Shown here: positions 58,725-64,000 of the stretch, piece by piece
Layout of the letters: every line of letters begins with the position of its first letter
Numbering within the stretch: position 1 is the stretch's first letter
DNA from: Tretioscincus oriximinensis
Lineage: Eukaryota; Chordata; Lepidosauria; Squamata; Gymnophthalmidae
Assembly: GCA_022410635.1 (NCBI GenBank)
Contig: JAJVDF010000140.1
Coordinates: 115,331-179,330, forward strand
Reading direction: 5' to 3'
DNA: 64,000 nucleotides
Notes under the pieces: generated by a model
Databases searched by the model: none
What the model saw: the letters and a program-made list of their open reading frames with translations, nothing else
Told to the model about the DNA's origin: nothing
Position numbers and translations under genes: made by a program

Positions 58725-59010
58725 GAGAAGAAGAAGAACTGGGGTTTTATACCCTGCTTTTCTCACCAGAAGGGACTCAAAGCAGTTTACAAGCTATTAT
58801 TTCACTCAAAGGCTTACATTCTATCTTCCCCACCAAGCTGAGATGGTTCCCATCTATCTAATTGCAATCTCTTGCTTTCAAATAACTTGGTTGGCTAGAG
58901 ATGAAACTAGTAGAGGGCGTTCACCCATCTCCATGGCTGACACAGAGCTTCTAACTCCAGCATCTCCGCTGATACACCAGGACTCTTAACCACTGTACTA
59001 TCACACCTCT
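58725..59010 (-). repeat. SINE family B, reverse, full length
   Basis: (GAA)n at its plus-strand start is the tail. Then accctgcttttctcaccaga, ttctatcttccccaccaagc and gactcttaaccactgtacta (tRNA-like head in reverse). Confidence 0.7.
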
Positions 59011-59314
59011 CTAGTTTAGTTAAGTAAACTAATATGTTTTTGCTTTTTATTTTCATGTTTTTGTGGCTTATTTTCTAAGCCTGGTTTCTAAGCACTGGGA
59101 TTTCTACTCCACCCCCTCTGTTCCTGAGAGTGGTGTCACAATGAGGACTCTCTTGCATAGCATACTTTGGCATCTCTACGTTGGGCTATGGCCCCAAAAA
59201 CTGGTGCTAAAAATAAATTTTACCCAAGTGCTTAAAAACTCACAGTTACAAAAATCTCTACCCTAATCAATTATTAATAGAGTGGGACAGTATATTCACT
59301 ACTAGTATATTCAC

Positions 59315-59450
59315 TTTTAGGGCTTTTTGATGGCACAGTGTTAAGAGTGCTAGGCTAGATCCAAGAAGTTTCTTGATGCAAATCCCTATTCAACCATCCA
59401 AAGTCTTTTGGATTTCCCAGCTTGAGAAAAATAACCTCACTGTTTTGTGA
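59315..59450 (+). repeat. Degenerate tRNA-like SINE
   Basis: tttgatggcacagtgttaag then agtgctaggctagatccaag and ttgatgcaaatccctattc look like a SINE B-type head. Confidence 0.4.
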
Positions 59451-60414
59451 GNGCTTTGGGGAAAGCAAAGTCTAAGGGAATAGCCTCTGACAAAAAAAAA
59501 TCCTATGATCCTAAAATTACCTATGGATCACAGGACATCTTTCTGACCATTCCTGCATTCAACACATTCACAGTCCTTTGTATCACACTGATAAATGTTA
59601 AGATAAATGTTGTGTTGTTTTTAAGACAGAATAGTATGAACAACAACTCACGTCTATTCTAAACACTTGGGATACAGATTATTTTGCATGACTGGAAGCT
59701 GTCAACCTGAGGGAGAATTATAAAAATGAGAAGATAGATGAATGAGATCTGAAATCTGTTTAAACAAACTTTTCTAACTGCAATATTATTTAGAACCCTT
59801 CTCATATGTAACAGTCATATTTTGGTATGGACAAAATTGTCAGAACTTTTTCCTGTTGTGGCCACTCCTGAACTAGTATGAAAGGATTAAGGCTGCAGTC
59901 AGACAGGATTAAAACATGCATTTATGGCATGGTTATGTTGGTTATGCCGCATGTATCTGTGGCAACCCCAACATTGCTTTGCTATATAGGAGTAAAATTC
60001 TATTTTATCATCTTCTAAGNAAACTCAACTCTCAATGCAGGTTTTTCTGCCACAGTGTGAAACCCTACTTATCTAAAGCTTGTCAGCACAATCCCTGGTA
60101 GATAAAATGCCCCCCTGAACACACGCATGGCCAAATCTGAGATGAAAATGGTGTTTACACATGTGTGGCTTTTAGCACACATGGACTTCTGTGTATGCCA
60201 TGCTATCAAAATACCCAAATATGCTTGCCACACTAATACCACTTACTCCACATTGCTGCTTGCCTGTTTTATAAATATGTTTTACTTTGGAATATCACTA
60301 AAAAGCATATCTTTTCATTAAAGTCTGGAGTTATATGTTCAACTGTAGTGTAGAATTCAAGCAATAAGACTTTCTATATAGATTGCAATATTGAATGCCT
60401 TTTCACTTCAGTAC

Positions 60415-60720
60415 CAATGAAGTCTTCCTGAAAAGCCATTTGCAGGAAGTCAGGAATAGGAAAGGGTTGTTCCTTCTTCTTCCTTAGACCATTCTAGCGC
60501 AATGGTTTTGATACTGTTTTTAATATGTCAATTTTGTACTGTTTTTATTGTTGGCTGTCCTGAGACCTTTGGTTATAAGGTGGGATATAAAGTGTAAATA
60601 AATATACCAACAAACAAACTGATGGGACAGAATGCTGGACTAGATGGACCGTGCCCTGATTCATGAAGCCCCCTCCTATGTTCTTATGTTCTTACATTCT
60701 TATGTTCTTGTGTCCTAAGT
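60415..60720 (+). repeat. CR1/L3-like LINE tail with an L2-type tail inside
   Basis: Outer parts gaaaagccatttgcaggaag and gaatgctggactagatggac ... ttcttatgttcttacattc. Inner part ggctgtcctgagacctttgg then an (AAAT)n stretch at about 60490-60612. Confidence 0.55.
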
Positions 60721-60724
60721 TCAA

Positions 60725-62700
60725 TTGTGGATCTCCCTAATTAACTCTCAACAGCTACTGGCCTTATCTAGATGTCCTATGTAAAACATGTGGCATGATA
60801 GCTAAAGCAAATTTTGGCAACAAAAAGTAGAAAAAAAGGTGCTTTGAGAATGCAATATACATAGAATATAGTATCTCTCCCCCACCCCCTTTTGTTCCCC
60901 TGATACAGAATGGCATAAAAAGACTACAGGCTTCTGCGGATTCAATCCGCTGCTGTTTGCCTTGCTTTCTGCCTGGTTCTGCTGTCTACTAGATGGTTTG
61001 CTGTCTTGCTCCTTTCCTATCTTTCATTTTTGCTGTGAGATAAAAAGGAGGTCCATGCACTGTGTGGAGCTGCTTGCGGAGAAGCCTAGAATAGGAATGA
61101 AATGACTAACAACTTTTTCTGACCAGGAAGGCAGAAGTGCTTATATAGCTGCTTTCCTCCAATCCAAGCTGTCTCAAGCAGACAGAAACCGTCATAAACT
61201 GTAGTAATTTAACACCAGCTACAGCTAGACAAGGGCAGAGCCCCGAGCAGTTGATTCAAAAGTAAATCAGCAGTCAGCTGTAGAATCATGGCTTGGTGTC
61301 ATAGCTGGGATTGATAGCACATGCTGCTGGACCTCATGAAAACAGCTTGCTCAGCATCTCCATGGGTCCCTTACTTGCTTTCTTTTTTCAAATGGCAAAG
61401 AGATAAGCAAGTTCCAGCCTGAAGTGGGTTTTTTTAAAAAAATCCCAATATAAGGGTACAAGATGACCAAATATGTCTAAACTGGGGCTGTGCTTTAGAG
61501 GATGCCGGAAGGGGCAAATAACTGAGTGTGGCTTCATTGTTAGCTCTCCTCCTTTCCAGTTCCTTTCATGGCACCGGAGAGCCTTCTAGTCACCATGGCA
61601 ACCCAAAGAGGCCTGAATCCAGAAGACTGTTTTCTTCCTTTGTATAATAGGCCCTTTCTCCTCGCATGCAGTGGAACTAATATCGACCCAGCTGCTGGTC
61701 TTGCGAAGGGGACAGTGAAGAGGAAATTTCACACAGACCCTTGTNCCATCTCCTGTGACCCTGCACAGCCAATGCCAATCGCTGAGGGGCTGCAGCTGCC
61801 GCACCTGGCCTCTTTCCTTGAGTCCTGAGGTCAAACGGCGACCTCAGCAGAGTAGATGGGGCCAAAGGGGTCAGGGCTTCCTCCAGCAAGGGTCAGTCAT
61901 CCCTGTGACTGACAAGGAGAAAAACAACAATCAGAAAGGATGGGGGTGAAGTTGGCTGTGTGTTGTGGTAACAGGGGGTTGAAAGGTTCTTTGTGCTTTG
62001 GTGTAGGTTGGTGAGACAGGAGGGTGACAGCTTGGGACCTCTGACCTTCTGTCATATTTTTTCTTTTCATATTTTGAAGAATTTTGTTCCTTCCTTCTCT
62101 TTTCTCCTTAACAATTTAATCATATTCATTTTTTCTTCTTTATCATATTCCATTTTTCCTTGCCATTTGTATCCTGCCTGTTCTACATGATTCTGTTATC
62201 TGTGCTATGTGTATACTGGAGCTGTATCTAGATATGTGTTTTATTTATTTATTTATGTTCATTTATTCATTCATGCTTATATCTCACCTTGTACCAGAAG
62301 GTCTCCAGTTTACTTCTGGCTTCCACCTATGGAACTGCACATAGGAGGTGTAAATGCAGTGGTGTTTTGTCATAAAGATCTAACATTTGGGGGGTTTGTT
62401 GGTGTGGATTAAACAGCAATCAAATCAGAATCATGATGGATTTTTTTATGATATTTCTAGTGGAAATATCAGGCAAAATTGGGTTGGTAAGGTGACTTCT
62501 CCTGCCCCTCCCTTCTGGTTCATTGGTGGTGCCCCCTTTCTGGAGGCTGCCATGTTCATTGATTGGACAGCCAAGCAGCCTATGGCACCACAAAATTGAA
62601 TGTTTCAAGGTCTGTCATTGATTCATAAAGACCAATAACCCAGGTATCGGAACCTTAGACTCAGTAATGCAAGTCTTATTAATAGTAGAGATAGATGAAC
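60725..62700. other. Intergenic DNA with a palindromic X-box
   Basis: No exon recognised. GTCACCATGGCAAC at 61589-61602 fits the RFX X-box consensus GTNRCC-AT-RGYAAC. The stretch 61560-61880 is more GC-rich than its surroundings. Confidence 0.4.
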
Positions 62701-62713
62701 AGTGGTTAGAATG

Positions 62714-62925
62714 TCCAGCAAAGGAGCTAGCAGCACTTTGAGACTAACTTGAGAAAAGTGGTTGGCATAAGCTTTCGTAGACACGTCTACTTCTTCAGAT
62801 GCTCAAAAAAAGCAGTAGACGTGTCTACGAAAGCTTATGCCAACCACTTTTCTCAAGTTAGTCTCAAAGTGCTGCTAGCTCCTTTGCTGGACTTTCTGTT
62901 AGACTAACACTGCTATTTCTCTGAA
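62714..62925 (-). mobile_element. Family G palindromic repeat with a perfect 78-bp inverted repeat and 13-bp duplications
   Basis: Flanked by AGTGGTTAGAATG at 62701-62713 and 62926-62938. Arms 62714-62791 and 62814-62891 are exact inverse copies with a 22-base loop. The extra right part ends gctatttctctgaa. No ORF. Confidence 0.88.
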
Positions 62926-62939
62926 AGTGGTTAGAATGT

Positions 62940-64000
62940 TGAACTGGATTATTCACACATTTGTTCAGTTTGGTTATATGTAAAGCAAAGGTTGTATAAG
63001 AAATTATAGATGTTCAAGTTTTCAAGGCTCTCTATAAATTTGGGATATTGATTTTCCATGTACATACCCAATGCTATTTCCACAAGTTATTCTGCAGTAA
63101 CATCTTGTAGTGGAATAGCTACATGTTTGGATGCAACCTAGGAAGCATGTGAAATCACTATCAAAGATCTCAATTTCCCCTTTCTACTTATCTACTAGCT
63201 ATAAACTGAGAACTAAAGGAATCCAATTACACATCCTTCATGTGACTTTTTTCTCTTAACTCTTCTCATATTTCTGCCTGCTCCATCTCACTCAGAAGCC
63301 TACCTATTTTTTCTTTTTCATGCCTACTACTGTTATCCAACAAGCTTTCAATTCTTCATTTCACCTACTTCTGTATATTTCTTATACTCCATTCCTATCC
63401 TATCTGCTTTTTTCTGTTCTTCTTCCTTTGTCCTCTCTTCACANCTATCAGTTCTCAAATATGTCTATCATGCAGTATGTATGCATGTGTTTACTCCATA
63501 ATGGTGGCAATATCAGCCTCCCCTACTCACTTATAATTAACACTAACTGTTGTGCTCTTGCATAATTTGCTCTTCAGGCACGAGTCTGACTATATTTCTC
63601 CTGCTTTTCTAAAAAACTGTCATATAGCTGCCTTATATTGATCAAGGGAAAGGAAGAAGAAGTCTTTTTACACTGTTATTTGCGTCTGTTATTAATATAA
63701 CTGTCTCACTTACATTCACGAGATCTGATTGCAATGAAATATTGGCCTCTAATACCAATTGCTGTTAGTATTATCTCAAGCATTACTGGATGACAATGGC
63801 AGAAAAGTAAAATAAACCTCTTCTCCAGCTCACTTTAATTAAGGAATGAGAAGCAAAGAGCCAGAAATGGTTTAGTGATTGTCTGGTTGGAGAATTTGCC
63901 CAGTTAGTTAATGATGCAGGACTTTGACACATGGACACTTGATGAAGCTTGATGGGCAACTCCAGGTCTATACGATCAGGGTGGTATTTAGGCACAGGGT
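62940..64000. other. Intergenic DNA, nothing recognised
   Basis: AT-rich and pyrimidine-rich stretches. No exon or bounded repeat was seen up to the window end. Confidence 0.4.

Noticed and set aside
340..59010. tRNA genes
   Set aside because: A- and B-box matches occur only inside SINE copies that cannot fold into a full cloverleaf and are present many times.
1..64000. CRISPR arrays, operons, phage or plasmid features
   Set aside because: Spliced genes and vertebrate repeats show eukaryotic nuclear DNA; the direct repeats seen lack regular unique spacers.

Overview
The window is vertebrate nuclear DNA, most likely from a squamate reptile. I infer this from introns with GT..AG borders, CR1-, L2- and L1-type LINE fragments, tRNA-derived SINEs, hAT-type MITEs, and two genes that are neighbours in vertebrates (human 17q21.32). 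It is a draft assembly, with scattered single Ns and one 146-base gap. Nothing bacterial, no CRISPR array and no operon is present.

There are two real protein-coding genes in divergent orientation. PRR15L lies on the minus strand at 2.7-3.07 kb, with its whole coding sequence in one exon. CDK5RAP3 (C53/LZAP) lies on the plus strand from 18762 to 41799. I can place 14 coding exons, all with GT..AG introns and consistent phases, giving a 513-residue protein (human 506). It is a subunit of the UFL1-UFBP1 UFMylation ligase at the ER and a receptor in ER-phagy. The three short W-G motifs that bind UFM1/ATG8 are visible in exons 9 and 10. Its promoter has four CCAAT boxes spaced 41, 46 and 41 bp, preceded by a near-consensus CTCF site and followed in intron 1 by a palindromic RFX-like X-box.

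Layout: 1-2.3 kb, SINE and unassigned DNA; 2.3-3.07 kb, PRR15L; 3.1-18.4 kb, intergenic DNA with MITEs, microsatellites and a young CR1 fragment; 18.4-42 kb, CDK5RAP3, whose introns hold SINEs, LINE relics, a 125-bp tandem duplication and a polypyrimidine tract broken by the gap; 42-64 kb, no recognised gene. The last part holds a tandem repeat with a nested MITE, an inverted MITE pair, a 5'-truncated L1 with target duplications, four stretches that look like conserved non-coding elements, an unassigned exon-like island, and a perfect 78-bp inverted repeat. COPZ2, expected next by human synteny, was not recognised.

The most unusual signals are in the repeats. (1) A hAT-type MITE family, six copies, five with convincing 8-bp duplications, carries internal matches to the CTCF core. 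(2) A palindromic family is flanked by 12-13-bp duplications in three copies, which does not fit the usual cut-and-paste superfamilies. No wholly new protein system is visible. All calls come from reading the sequence; no database search was run.
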